Positions 26,866-34,954 of a stretch of DNA of 34,954 nucleotides are shown piece after piece; the first letter of the stretch is position 1, and every line of letters starts with the position of its first letter. The notes below the pieces were generated by a model. That model was given only the letters and a program-made list of their open reading frames with translations, had not been told where the DNA came from and did no database searches. Source of the DNA: a virus; IMG/VR virus record IMGVR_UViG_3300045955_000402, positions 1 to 34,954 of that record; one strand, 5' to 3'. The translations under genes were made by a program, and so were the position numbers.

Positions 26866-29217
26866 CTACCTCGTATGCTTCTTGAGTAAATCTTCTTTGG
26901 CCGTCGGGGTGATGCCCGTGGTTCCTGTCGTCCCCGTAGGGCTGGGGGCGGATGTCCCTGCTGGCGTCTCCTCCTCCAGCGGCAGGAGCTGGCTGAACTG
27001 GATGTTGCCCTCGCGCGCCAGGGGTTCATAGACCTGGCGCAGTTCGCGTGCCGCGGTGCTCAGTTTTTGGTTCTTCAACTCCTGCGCCATACTCAGGAGC
27101 TTCTTGCGGTTCTCCGGCGTCAGGCGGTCCCCCTCAAAAAACCGTTGGGGCGTATTGAGGAGCTGCTGGAGTTTGCCCTGCGCCGCCGCGACCGTGGCAA
27201 ATTCTGACTCACGCACCACGCTGCCTGGATCAAGGATTTTCGCCAGCCCATAGATGAGGGCCAGATCGCCCTCCGAGGAATCCCGCTGCGCACCAACCTG
27301 CACGTTCTGATAGCCGTTCCGGACTTCTTGATAGATCTTGAACGTCGGCTCCGCCCGAATATCCGTCCGCAGCCCGGTGAGAAGCTTGCGGCGGTCCTCG
27401 GGCAGCATCGGCCCGGCCTGCTGCTGCTGCTTTTGCTGATACCGTGCCTGTTCTTCCGCCGTCACCCGCGTCCCGGCCCGCTGCGGTTCGGTCAACTGGT
27501 CGCGTTCCTTCGTCAGGCGGTCGATGATTTTTTGCTGATTATCGGCGACGGTGTTCATCTCAGGGTCGAGACTGAGCGCGTCGACTATGCGCTGCCGTTT
27601 GGCAATCTCCTGGTTGAGCCGTTGCACCTCGGGCGTGGCGCGCGCCGTGCTGGTCGTCCCCCCCGCCTCCCCTCGAGTGGTCGTATCCATGCCACCGGTC
27701 GTGCGCTGCACTGCCGCCACCGCATCCGCTACCGTCACGTAGCCCTTGCCCTCCCGATCCAGGCCGGCATTTTGCCGGTACGCGGTCGGATTGCCCTCTT
27801 TGGTAAAGAGCCGATAGCCCCCGCCCTTGCCCATGGCCTCGGGATAGAGCACCGCCATATAGGCATCGTCCAGGGTGCCGATCCGGCCCTTGTACTGGCT
27901 CAGATACTTTTCTACGTAGTCCAGTTGCTGCTCGGGGGTCATCTTGGCCAGGGCTTCGGATGTCGTTCCTAAGCGTTTCGCCGTGTCCGGCATGAACTGA
28001 ATGAGGCCGGTCGCGCCCGAGCCCGCCCGATTTTTCACGCCTGGATCAAACGTCCCGCCGGTCTCGAAGTGCATGATGCGCAATAAGTCATCGTGCCGCA
28101 TCTCGAGACGATCCGCGACCTGCTGACTCTTGCTGAGAAAGGCCGGCGACAGGGCACGGGTATCCAGGGGCGTCCCGCTCCCTGCGTCGCGCTCGCCCCC
28201 TGGCGGCTGCCGCATCTGCTCGCCCACCGTCCCAAGGATGTCGCGCGTGCGCTGTTGCGTGAGCAGCTTGTCGCGATTGAGGGCCGCGAGGGCTAACTGA
28301 TTCTCGCGCTGGGCTTCCTGGAGCGGGTCGAGTCGCTGCCGGCTCACATCGTTGTGGAACTTCACCAGGGCCGCGTTGAACGTCGTGGGCATGTTCTTGG
28401 GGATCGGCACACCCTGCTCACGCATCTGCTCCAGGGCCTGCCGGTAGAACTCGGGGTTCTCCAGGATGGCACTGGTGTACTGATAGACCAGCTTGTTGTT
28501 GCGGTCCACCTCATCGAGCTGCTTGCCGCGCTGCGTCAAATACGTCCCGTACCACTGCGACGTCTTTTCCGGGTTGATCCGAAACGCTTCCTGCACCTTC
28601 GCCATGTCGGGCATCGGCATCAGGCCCGGCACGCTGGCACTGAGCGGTTTCTGGGGCTGCGGCGCGGTGAAGCCCGGCTGGGGGGCAGGGGCCTGGGGCT
28701 GGGCGGTGGTCAGGCTCACGGGCTGGGGCTGCGGGGTGCCCACGGGGGCCTGCGTGAAGCCCCCGCCCTGGCGCGGCGGTTGGCTGGTATCCACCGGTGG
28801 CGCCAGGGCGGCGATCTCGGGAGGCTGGGTGGCCGTGAACCCGCCCGGCTGGCCCCATGCGCCGGTCTGCGTGTTGACCGGAAACCACTGATTGGTGGGG
28901 ATGTTCTGGGCCATGCCCTGGGGTCCCGTGAAGGACGTCTGGGACAGGCCGGGCGCGGGCGCAAGCGCCTGGGGCTGTACGGCCGCCTGAGGCTGGGCCG
29001 CGACAAAGCCCGGGCCCGTCTGCGGCGGCGCGATCGCCCCGGCAATGGTCTGGCGCCACAGCGCGTCCTCGTCCCGCACGCGCCGCTTCTCCTCCAACTC
29101 GAAGGCACTCGTCCGGCGGCTCTGGTCATAGGCCGCCAGCCGGGCCATGGCCGTGTACGTGTCCGCCAGGCTGGTCTGTGGCGGCTGGAAGCCAATCAGT
29201 TGCGGTAAGGTGCCCAC
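26866..29217 (-). CDS. Large internal virion protein with lytic transglycosylase domain
   Basis: A protein of about 783 residues; GTG at 29217 (AGGAGG five bases before) is preferred to the adjacent GTG at 29220. The first 220 residues are Gln/Pro-rich low complexity. Near residues 365-480 lies a soluble lytic transglycosylase (SLT) domain: LLRIMHFETGGTFDPGVKNR with the catalytic Glu, AGSGATGLIQFMPDTAKRLG, and PEQQLDYVEKYLSQYKGR. The remainder is helical. Such proteins are ejected into the host and locally cut peptidoglycan so DNA can enter. No separate endolysin gene was found, so it might be the only peptidoglycan-cutting enzyme in the window. Confidence 0.85.
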   Translation of the reverse strand: MGTLPQLIGFQPPQTSLADTYTAMARLAAYDQSRRTSAFELEEKRRVRDEDALWRQTIAGAIAPPQTGPGFVAAQPQAAVQPQALAPAPGLSQTSFTGPQGMAQNIPTNQWFPVNTQTGAWGQPGGFTATQPPEIAALAPPVDTSQPPRQGGGFTQAPVGTPQPQPVSLTTAQPQAPAPQPGFTAPQPQKPLSASVPGLMPMPDMAKVQEAFRINPEKTSQWYGTYLTQRGKQLDEVDRNNKLVYQYTSAILENPEFYRQALEQMREQGVPIPKNMPTTFNAALVKFHNDVSRQRLDPLQEAQRENQLALAALNRDKLLTQQRTRDILGTVGEQMRQPPGGERDAGSGTPLDTRALSPAFLSKSQQVADRLEMRHDDLLRIMHFETGGTFDPGVKNRAGSGATGLIQFMPDTAKRLGTTSEALAKMTPEQQLDYVEKYLSQYKGRIGTLDDAYMAVLYPEAMGKGGGYRLFTKEGNPTAYRQNAGLDREGKGYVTVADAVAAVQRTTGGMDTTTRGEAGGTTSTARATPEVQRLNQEIAKRQRIVDALSLDPEMNTVADNQQKIIDRLTKERDQLTEPQRAGTRVTAEEQARYQQKQQQQAGPMLPEDRRKLLTGLRTDIRAEPTFKIYQEVRNGYQNVQVGAQRDSSEGDLALIYGLAKILDPGSVVRESEFATVAAAQGKLQQLLNTPQRFFEGDRLTPENRKKLLSMAQELKNQKLSTAARELRQVYEPLAREGNIQFSQLLPLEEETPAGTSAPSPTGTTGTTGITPTAKEDLLKKHTR

Positions 29218-29226
29218 CACGTCCTC

Positions 29227-30756
29227 CTAACCAAAGGCCGGATATTGCGTGCCCCCGTACCCGCCCTGCGTATAGGCAGGCCAGGTCGTCGGCAGGAGTC
29301 CTGAGGTCCGCTGCCCGGCGGCGTTGAACCCCATCTGCCCGGCCTGCTGCTGCGTCTGAAGATTGTTCATATAGTTCGAGAGCATGTAGTTCTGGAGGCC
29401 TTGATTGACGCTCCCGGCAATGCCACTATACATTTGATTGGCGGCGTTGGCCTGGTTGATAAACCCCGTGCCCTGGGCCGTGCCAAGGCCCTGAAACAGG
29501 TTCGCCATGGTCTGCCCGGATTGCGTGGCGGCCTGCTGCGCCTGCCCCATGCCCACCTGCCCGAGCCCGGCCAGCGAGGCGTACTGGTTCCAGACGTTCT
29601 GGCGCCGGGCGAGTTCCGCTTGATACTCCTGCCAGGCGCGTTCCTGCCCGAGCTGGTTCGCCGCCAGGTCCATCTGCCAGTTGCGCTGCGTCTCCGCCAG
29701 GCCGCGGCTTTCGGCGAGCTGGTTCGCCGCCACGGCGCGCTGATACGCCAGATCATTCGTGGCCAGGCCCTGCGTAAAGCCGGTCTGCTGCTGCTGCACC
29801 AGACGATTGTAATAGTCACTCGCCACCTGATAGTCCCGGGCAAAGTTCTGCTGCTGCGCTTGCAGGCCGAGGTTGGCGTTAAACTGGTTGGCGCCAAATT
29901 GCTGCGCGTAATTCTGGGCGGCGGCGGACCTCGCGCGTTCATCGGCCATCTGGTTCGCGGTGAGCGCCCGGCCGTACCCGGTCACGTCGGCGTAGCGCTG
30001 GCGCTCTTCCTGCGTCATGTTGGCCAGGCGAGAGCGCTCATAGGCTTCTTGCTGCTGCTGCCACGAGCGGCCGTAGGCGGCCTGGTACTCCTGACTCCCG
30101 AGTTCCTGCCCATAGCGCGTCAGCGCCCGCATGGCCGCGCCCGAGGTTAAGCCACCCCGCGCCGCCGCACTCGCATCCAGGGCCTGCTGCCCCTGGCGTA
30201 AGCGAAACTGGTAGCCCGGATCATCGGTCACGGTTGGCGGCGTAAAATCAAAGCGCCCCAGGCTCGCACTCTCGGTGGGCGTGTAGCGGTACCGGCTCGG
30301 GTCGAGCACCGCGCCGGGCGTGTACGTATACGGGTCGGCGTTGAAGCGGGACTGCTCGGCGTTGAAACTGTACGGATCGGCGTTGAAGCGGTACTGGCTC
30401 GGATCGACGGTGGGGCCGGCCGTAAAGCCGTACTGGTTCGGGTCCACGCCGCGGAGGGACTGCCAGCGATAGGCGTTCGGATCGACGCCGCCGCGCTGAT
30501 ACCAGCGAGACGGATCGTTCTCGCTGTACCACGCCTGGCTGCGCAGGTTCGTCAGGGCATCCTGCCCCGCGCCAATCCACGGCTGCGTGCGGTTGTAGGC
30601 GTTCTGGTCGAGCCAGCGCTGATGCGCCATGGATTGCCGGAACTGCTCTTCCTGGCTGCGACGGGCTTTCGTGGCGGCACTCTGGGCGCCCATGCCGCCC
30701 AGGATCGACCCGCCCGCGCCAAGGGCTGCAGCGGCTGCGCCTGCTATCGCCACCAT
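29227..30756 (-). CDS. Ejection / internal virion protein with tandem repeats
   Basis: A 509-residue protein. The N-terminus is a Gly/Ala-rich hydrophobic helix (AGAAAAALGAGGSILGGMGA), then a basic helix. Residues around 79-166 hold imperfect repeats of xVDPxxYxF (VDPNAYRW, VDPNQYGF, VDPSQYRF, NADPYSF, LDPSRYRY). DPGYQFRLRQGQQALDASAA and ARGGLTSGAAMRALTRYGQE follow; this pair is common to phage DNA-ejection or tail-tube-forming proteins. The rest is a Gln/Asn-rich coiled coil. It may span the cell envelope during DNA delivery. Confidence 0.75.
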   Translation of the reverse strand: MVAIAGAAAAALGAGGSILGGMGAQSAATKARRSQEEQFRQSMAHQRWLDQNAYNRTQPWIGAGQDALTNLRSQAWYSENDPSRWYQRGGVDPNAYRWQSLRGVDPNQYGFTAGPTVDPSQYRFNADPYSFNAEQSRFNADPYTYTPGAVLDPSRYRYTPTESASLGRFDFTPPTVTDDPGYQFRLRQGQQALDASAAARGGLTSGAAMRALTRYGQELGSQEYQAAYGRSWQQQQEAYERSRLANMTQEERQRYADVTGYGRALTANQMADERARSAAAQNYAQQFGANQFNANLGLQAQQQNFARDYQVASDYYNRLVQQQQTGFTQGLATNDLAYQRAVAANQLAESRGLAETQRNWQMDLAANQLGQERAWQEYQAELARRQNVWNQYASLAGLGQVGMGQAQQAATQSGQTMANLFQGLGTAQGTGFINQANAANQMYSGIAGSVNQGLQNYMLSNYMNNLQTQQQAGQMGFNAAGQRTSGLLPTTWPAYTQGGYGGTQYPAFG

Positions 30757-30789
30757 GAGACACCCTTCCCTTTCCGGCCCCGAGAGGGC

Positions 30790-31290
30790 CTAGAGGAGCT
30801 TCGAATACACTTTCTCGACGTTGGTATAGCCGAGCCACGCCAGCAGGCGCGACATATCCAGATGCGCGTGCAGCTTCGTCGCGGTCTGGAGCTTCACCAC
30901 GCCCCGCGCCCGCAGCGCCCGTTCCGCTTCCTGGAAGAGCCGTATGCCAGCACGGCCCTTGCGGTAGGCGGGCAACAGGTAATAGAGATCAACCAGGCCG
31001 TGCAGCGTGCTTTTGTAGTGCAAATGCCCAGTGCAGATCGTCACGTGATACCCGACCAGTTTGCCGCCGTCGCGCATGCTGAGAATGTGGAGCTGGCCGG
31101 CATCCGCGAACGCCTGATAGCGCTCCACATCGGGGTCAAGCGGGATCTGGGCATGCGACAGCGCGACTTCCAGCCAGTGCCTTTGCCACAAAGGCCACAC
31201 CTCTGGATAATACTGTTCCCAGGTCTCAACTTGATAGGTTACTTTTGACTGTGTTTTCGTCTCTTTTTGGTCTATAATTAGTGTAGCCAT
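30790..31290 (-). CDS. GNAT-family acetyltransferase
   Basis: A 166-residue GNAT protein. The acetyl-CoA binding region is YYLLPAYRKGRAGIRLFQEA (the R/Q-x-x-G-x-G/A loop), then ERALRARGVVKLQTATKLHA. The end MSRLLAWLGYTNVEKVYSKL fits the family's C-terminal strand (LGY followed by an aromatic). Similar proteins sit in the virion operon of many podoviruses; the target is not known. The ATG at 31290 has AGGTGCC upstream. It is separated from the rest of the operon by the HNH island. Confidence 0.82.
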   Translation of the reverse strand: MATLIIDQKETKTQSKVTYQVETWEQYYPEVWPLWQRHWLEVALSHAQIPLDPDVERYQAFADAGQLHILSMRDGGKLVGYHVTICTGHLHYKSTLHGLVDLYYLLPAYRKGRAGIRLFQEAERALRARGVVKLQTATKLHAHLDMSRLLAWLGYTNVEKVYSKLL

Positions 31291-31298
31291 AAGGCACC

Positions 31299-31307
31299 TG
31301 CTATACT
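31299..31307 (+). promoter_or_regulatory. Extended -10 promoter of the HNH island
   Basis: TGCTATACT is an extended -10 element; the same nine bases occur at 11761. Transcription would start near 31314, exactly at the first stem of the leader. There is no strong -35, as is normal for extended -10 promoters. Confidence 0.55.
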
Positions 31308-31313
31308 GCCGAT

Positions 31314-31393
31314 GGCACGGCTAGGGCGACGGCCCGAATCCCAGCACCTCACTGGCTGCCGTGCTACATCTGAGGACCAACAAGAGGAGTTGG
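31314..31393 (+). ncRNA. Second three-way-junction leader RNA with SD hairpin
   Basis: P1 is GCACGGC (31315-31321) with GCCGTGC (31358-31364), extended by a G-T pair. P2 is GGGC-GACG-GCCC (31324-31335). P3 is CCAG-CACCTCA-CTGG (31341-31355). A hairpin CCAAC-AAGAGGA-GTTGG (31377-31393) then presents the Shine-Dalgarno in its loop, and ATG follows four bases later. The order P1-P2-P3-P1', followed by a CAAC/GTTG hairpin with the SD in its loop, is the same as in the leader at 24223. The CCTC of the P3 loop can pair with GAGG of the SD loop (4 bases). Confidence 0.55.
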
Positions 31394-31397
31394 AGCC

Positions 31398-32150
31398 ATG
31401 CCGCAATCTTTGCAAGAAAAGCGCGAGAAGAAACGAGCCTATGATAAAATCTACAACCAACGCCATGCAGCCAAGAAACGAGCCGCAGCGCGGGCCTGGA
31501 AGATCGCTCATCCTGCACGAAAAAAAGCATTGGACAAAGCTGCTGGTCAGCGCTCGTGGGCGGCAAGAGTGGCCTATGAAGCTGACTACCCTGAAGCACG
31601 CGAGGAGCGTCGAGCAAAAGCCAGGGCGAAACAGAATGCACGTAATGCGTTGCATCGCGCTGAAGAAGCTACCAGAGTAAAAGCCTATCGACTTGCCCAC
31701 CCTGAAGAAGAACGTGCAAGAGGAAAAGCCTATAAAGCTGCACATCCTGAAAAAGCACGTGCCTCGAATCAACGTTATGCTGCGAAACATCCTGAGCGTA
31801 TTCGCCAAAGACAACTGGCGTATCGCCAAGCACGTCCTGAATTCGTCGCGATGCATAACGCCAGACGTCGCGCGCGAAAGGCTAATGCCCCAAGCAATAA
31901 CTTGACCTCTGCCGAATGGGTTGGCATTCAGGAAGCGCAAAACCACCGTTGTTACTACTGTAAAAAACGTTGCAAAGGCCATTTGACCCAGGATCACCTG
32001 ACACCTCTGTCACAGGGTGGTTCCCATACAGTGCACAATGTCATAGGAGCATGTGGCTCCTGCAATTCTCGCAAAGGCACGAAACTACCGCCTATTCCTG
32101 TACAACCGTTCTTACTCGTGCTCGCAGCAACCAAGAAAAAAACTGCCTAA
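31398..32150 (+). CDS. HNH endonuclease with HPE-repeat N-terminus
   Basis: A 250-residue protein on the opposite strand to the virion genes. Residues 20-165 are very basic helical repeats built on xAHPExxRxRxxAY (AHPARKKALDKA, AHPEEERARGKAYK, AHPEKARASNQRYA, KHPERIRQRQLAYR), a DNA-binding arrangement seen in phage HNH homing nucleases. The catalytic domain at about 180-235 has CYYCKKRCKGHLTQDHLTPL, SQGGSHTVHNVIGACGSCNS and RKGTKLP (the H-N-H with two CxxC). It has its own promoter and leader. It looks like a recently inserted selfish gene. It overlaps the opposing gene by 4 bases. Confidence 0.85.
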   Translation: MPQSLQEKREKKRAYDKIYNQRHAAKKRAAARAWKIAHPARKKALDKAAGQRSWAARVAYEADYPEAREERRAKARAKQNARNALHRAEEATRVKAYRLAHPEEERARGKAYKAAHPEKARASNQRYAAKHPERIRQRQLAYRQARPEFVAMHNARRRARKANAPSNNLTSAEWVGIQEAQNHRCYYCKKRCKGHLTQDHLTPLSQGGSHTVHNVIGACGSCNSRKGTKLPPIPVQPFLLVLAATKKKTA

Positions 32151-32716
32151 GCCCCCATATGCCCACAATGGACATCAATGATAAGGTGGATTCGGTCAGT
32201 GGTGCCCTTGTTCGCACAACTGTGCATCAAGGCGCTATTAAACCACCACGCAGAGCCTGCTTCCATGTGCACCATTTCTTCTTCCCCCTCTTCGCCACAG
32301 GTAAAGGTGCAGGCAGGATTGCTCTCCAATACCACATGATGACGGCTCCAATAAGGTTCTGAATCATAGTGCAAACCGTCCTTTGGTCCTATATCTCTAT
32401 GCCTATAGATTTGGGTCCCCGGCAGCCCCCACGTCAGCAGCACCCGCCCCAAGCGCTCCCCCTCCACGCGCGCCAGGAGGCCGTACACCAGCGGCCTGGC
32501 CTGCGGCAGACACGCCCACTGCGGCAGCCAGAAACACTCTCTGGGATCGTCACTCTTGCCCTCGACCTGGCAGCGCAACACACAGTCCAGCATTTCGCGG
32601 TGCGGGCTCTCCGGGAATGTAGTTCTAAAAGATCTTCCCCACAACGCCGGCTGCTGCCTGAGCGCCAGCAGCAGGGGTGTCACATCCAGGCCCGTGGCGA
32701 GGCGTAAAAAGTGCAT
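32147..32716 (-). CDS. 2OG-Fe(II) oxygenase, aspartyl/asparaginyl hydroxylase-like
   Basis: A 189-residue protein. The iron-binding triad is visible: HRD (His106, Asp108) in YRHRDIGPKDGLHYDSEPYW, and His165 in WWFNSALMHSCANKGTTDRI, with Arg175 likely to hold 2-oxoglutarate. The middle (SRHHVVLESNPACTFTCGEE, later MEAGSAWWF) is the usual jelly-roll pattern of this family. It should hydroxylate a protein side chain; being in the virion operon, a capsid or fibre protein is a plausible substrate, but that is inference. A G-rich ribosome site precedes the ATG. Confidence 0.8.
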   Translation of the reverse strand: MHFLRLATGLDVTPLLLALRQQPALWGRSFRTTFPESPHREMLDCVLRCQVEGKSDDPRECFWLPQWACLPQARPLVYGLLARVEGERLGRVLLTWGLPGTQIYRHRDIGPKDGLHYDSEPYWSRHHVVLESNPACTFTCGEEGEEEMVHMEAGSAWWFNSALMHSCANKGTTDRIHLIIDVHCGHMGA

Positions 32717-32783
32717 GCGTCCCCCTATGGCGCCGCAAAGACAGGCCAGTACACACGAGCATATCCACGCGCGTTACACCTCT

Positions 32784-33377
32784 CTAAGGTGCTGTGATCA
32801 CAGGCCACCATGTACATTTCACCGTCACCGCGCCCGCTGCCCCCAGGGCTGCGCCCACCGGCGACACCAGGACACTGTACGCCGTCGTCACCGTGAAGCC
32901 CCCCTGCCCACGCCAGGCGCTGCTGTCGCCACCGGTGCCCAGCGTCACGGCACTGGCGGCTCCCCAACGATCACCCGCCACACTATCGCCAATGAGCAAT
33001 CCCGTCACACCCCCGGTGAAGGCGGTACTGACCCGCCAGGTCACGCCCAGGATGGTTGCGCCGGGCGGTGCCATATTCGCCACGGTGATGACGGCCGCGC
33101 CACTCACGGCCACGGTGAGCGTGGTCTCACTGAAGGCGCCAGGCGGTCCCTGGGGCCCTGGCGGGCCGAGATCCCCCTGCGGGCCTGGCGGACCCGGATC
33201 GCCCTGGGGACCAGCAGGACCCGTCGGCCCGGCCGGACCGGGCGGCCCGGGGACCCCCGCCTCTTGCGCGGCACGGCGCACGCGCTCGAGCCAGAGCAAC
33301 CAGCTGCGGTCGATGAGCAGATTCGCGCGGTCAATCACCGCCTGTCTCGCGGGAGCGGGCTCTAAGTATTCAGCCAC
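32784..33377 (-). CDS. Collagen-like tail fibre protein
   Basis: A 197-residue protein with a GTG start at 33377 (GAGG upstream), overlapping the gp10-like gene by 8 bases. The N-terminal helix ([20 protein letters not shown]) is followed by about 14 GXY triplets ([20 protein letters not shown] and on, to GPQGPPGAF) that should form a collagen triple helix. The C-terminal 110 residues are a beta domain containing [20 protein letters not shown] and [10 protein letters not shown], which is also found in the protein at 23474. It is a trimeric fibre or decoration protein. Confidence 0.8.
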   Translation of the reverse strand: MAEYLEPAPARQAVIDRANLLIDRSWLLWLERVRRAAQEAGVPGPPGPAGPTGPAGPQGDPGPPGPQGDLGPPGPQGPPGAFSETTLTVAVSGAAVITVANMAPPGATILGVTWRVSTAFTGGVTGLLIGDSVAGDRWGAASAVTLGTGGDSSAWRGQGGFTVTTAYSVLVSPVGAALGAAGAVTVKCTWWPVITAP

Positions 33378-34797
33378 CGGCCACCTCTACGCGCGCGGAG
33401 AGCCAGGCTGTGGGCACCGGATCGGTCATGGCGACCTTGAAGCAGCGCGTCGTTGGCGCACGCCCTAAGCGGCGCCAGATGACGCGGCGCTCACGGCGCC
33501 CGATGGGACCGGCGCTGCGCCACAGCGGATAACTGTAGCTCTCGCCGCCATCGTCACTCCACGCCAGCATCACCTGGGGCTCTGTCCCGGGCACCACGCC
33601 CCCATCGAGACCCACGCCACTCGCCATGACGAGCTCGAAGGCACTGTAGAGGACCGGCTGCTGATCCTGGCGCACATGCGGGGTAATCCGGGCGCGATAG
33701 ATCGGGTCCGTGCCGTAGAAGTAATAGCCGTCATCCCAGAGATACACCCGGCCACTTGTCCTATCACCCCAGACATGTTCCCCTGACGAAAAAGCATGCG
33801 TATACGAACGAAAGGCATGCAAGAGCCCATCATCACCAAGATCGGCTAATTCGCACCAAGACTCAAGGTTCGTATCGAACAGCCAGGTTTGATCACCGCT
33901 CACAAAATACCAGCCCACCCACGAGTGCCCACTCCACGACACGGTAAAGCCCACCGCATCGCCGACGGTCTCCATGGTTCCCAGGGCCGTTTCCACGGCA
34001 TACGTCGAGATGCGCCGCGGGGTGTAGCCGTCCAAACGCCAAATTGGGCCTTCACCACGCTGACTCCCCCCGAGCCAGAAAAACGTGTTATTGGCACCCA
34101 CCACGGCCGCGGGGGCGGCACCCCCCTGCTCCAGGAAGGCACTGTTGTTGCGCGCAAACGGGTTGAGGGCATCACCGGTTGAGTCCCAGATTTCCGTACT
34201 CTGTGTGCCCATGAGGAACATCTGCCGATGGTCCACGAACAGCGTCACCAGCGGATCGGGACGGCCCTCGGCACTGTAGAAGGCGAGGGCGTCCCAGGTC
34301 AGTGCATCGAGCAGGCCGGAGTACCAGAAGCGCGCGGTGCCGGGCTCATTGACCACCAGATAGCCATCGAGATAGCCAAAACGCCCGAACGTCTGCGGGC
34401 CGGTGAGGGGAAGCGCGGTGAGCACGTTCGTACTGAGATCGTAGGCAAAGCCGACGCCATCGACACTGAGGACCATGTGCAGGCCATTATCCGCGAAGTA
34501 GGCAGGGGCCGTGCCCGTCGTCACCGTGCCACGCGACAGGAACGAGCCACCGGCGAAGAGTTCGTACAGGGTCGTCGACGTCACGGCGAACGTACGAGAC
34601 GTGGAGGTCTCGTACAGGCCACGGACAGGTGCCGAGGGCAGCAGCAGCCACGGCCTGAGCCCTGGCATCCCGTACAAGACGAGCTGGCGCGGGTCGTTGG
34701 GCGAATTTTCGATGTAAAGGTTTATGGTCCTCTCGCTACTCACCGTAGAAGAACGTGACTGGCCGGATGGGGCACAGAAACCCTGCAAGACTGGCAC
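33370..34797 (-). CDS. P22 gp10-like tail accessory / DNA stabilisation protein
   Basis: A 475-residue protein with GTG at 34797, AGGAGG four bases upstream. The N-terminal signature [16 protein letters not shown], then [20 protein letters not shown] and VRGLYE, is typical of the P22 packaged-DNA stabilisation family (gp10-like hub of the tail). The rest is a string of beta strands with WD-like repeats ([37 protein letters not shown]). It plugs the portal after packaging. Its place upstream of the fibre fits P22 gene order. Confidence 0.8.
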   Translation of the reverse strand: MPVLQGFCAPSGQSRSSTVSSERTINLYIENSPNDPRQLVLYGMPGLRPWLLLPSAPVRGLYETSTSRTFAVTSTTLYELFAGGSFLSRGTVTTGTAPAYFADNGLHMVLSVDGVGFAYDLSTNVLTALPLTGPQTFGRFGYLDGYLVVNEPGTARFWYSGLLDALTWDALAFYSAEGRPDPLVTLFVDHRQMFLMGTQSTEIWDSTGDALNPFARNNSAFLEQGGAAPAAVVGANNTFFWLGGSQRGEGPIWRLDGYTPRRISTYAVETALGTMETVGDAVGFTVSWSGHSWVGWYFVSGDQTWLFDTNLESWCELADLGDDGLLHAFRSYTHAFSSGEHVWGDRTSGRVYLWDDGYYFYGTDPIYRARITPHVRQDQQPVLYSAFELVMASGVGLDGGVVPGTEPQVMLAWSDDGGESYSYPLWRSAGPIGRRERRVIWRRLGRAPTTRCFKVAMTDPVPTAWLSARVEVAGG

Positions 34798-34805
34798 GAG
34801 GCCTC

Positions 34806-34954
34806 CTAAGGCACATCGGTGTAGATAGCGTACGGATCTCTCGCCGTCGTCTCCCCCAGGCTCGGGTCCATCCCCAGGATTGGCACGACCGCGTTGAGCC
34901 GCTTGAGGTTCGCCTTCGCTTCGCCCACAATCCCCACCGTCATGGGCGAGGGCT
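34806..34954 (-). CDS. C-terminus of an upstream head-completion protein (partial)
   Basis: The frame enters from the right edge and stops at 34806. The visible end reads PSPMTVGIVGEAKANLKRLN, then AVVPILGMDPSLGETTARDP and YAIYTDVP. The stop lies 9 bases before the gp10-like gene start. By P22-like gene order it should be a head-completion or tail accessory protein such as gp4, but the visible 49 residues are not enough to prove it. Confidence 0.5.
   Translation of the reverse strand, partial: PSPMTVGIVGEAKANLKRLNAVVPILGMDPSLGETTARDPYAIYTDVP

Overview
The window is most of the genome of a tailed phage with short-tail (podovirus, P22-like) virion genes. It has a P22-type portal, a Pro/Gln-rich scaffold candidate, a large and a small terminase subunit, a gp10-like DNA-stabilisation/tail accessory protein, ejection proteins (one with a lytic transglycosylase domain), a collagen-like fibre and a fibre with a C-terminal S74 self-cleaving chaperone. 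The coding DNA is GC-rich with strong AGGAGG ribosome sites. A small Pro-rich lipoprotein suggests a Gram-negative-type envelope, but the host cannot be named from this sequence. The window probably opens a circular or permuted genome between scaffold and coat: the minus-strand gene leaving at base 1 and the one entering at base 34954 bracket the coat and head-completion genes that are not seen.

Layout. Bases 1-5663 (minus strand): an XRE regulator, a tiny ORF, terS, terL, two small proteins, portal, scaffold. Bases 5664-5845: divergent control region with a candidate operator, two opposed promoters and a 5' hairpin. Bases 5846-21699 (plus strand): early genes. These comprise a SWIM zinc-finger protein, an accessory island of hairpin-ended elements carrying an HNH nuclease gene, a second XRE regulator, a ParB-like protein, zinc-ribbon and HTH proteins, and a VRR-NUC nuclease. 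They are followed by a primase-like zinc-finger protein, a RepA/AAA_25 helicase, an AT-rich iteron region that looks like the origin, a SWIM plus strand-annealing-like protein, an SNF2-type helicase overlapping a DNA methyltransferase, a secreted beta-helix protein, and a train of very small overlapping genes that includes a repeated paralogue family. Bases 21647-34954 (minus strand): the virion genes, interrupted by two plus-strand islands. One (24184-25324) holds four small membrane or coiled-coil proteins, and the other (31299-32150) an HNH endonuclease.

How it works together. No DNA polymerase or integrase is seen, so the primase-like protein and helicase probably load host replication machinery at the iteron region near 13.6-13.8 kb. 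The nuclease, annealing-like protein, SNF2 helicase and methyltransferase form a recombination/modification set. The virion operon runs leftward and, if the genome is circular, joins the portal-scaffold block.

Most notable. Both plus-strand islands in the late region begin with a promoter-like -10 followed at once by a three-way-junction leader RNA and a hairpin that holds the Shine-Dalgarno in its loop. In the first leader the whole 8-nt SD loop is exactly complementary to a loop of the junction, which is a candidate new translational switch. The second is the 6.6-8.1 kb island, where two elements share a covarying terminal RNA-like fold resembling IS200/IS605 ends but carry no TnpA/TnpB, and one encloses an HNH gene.
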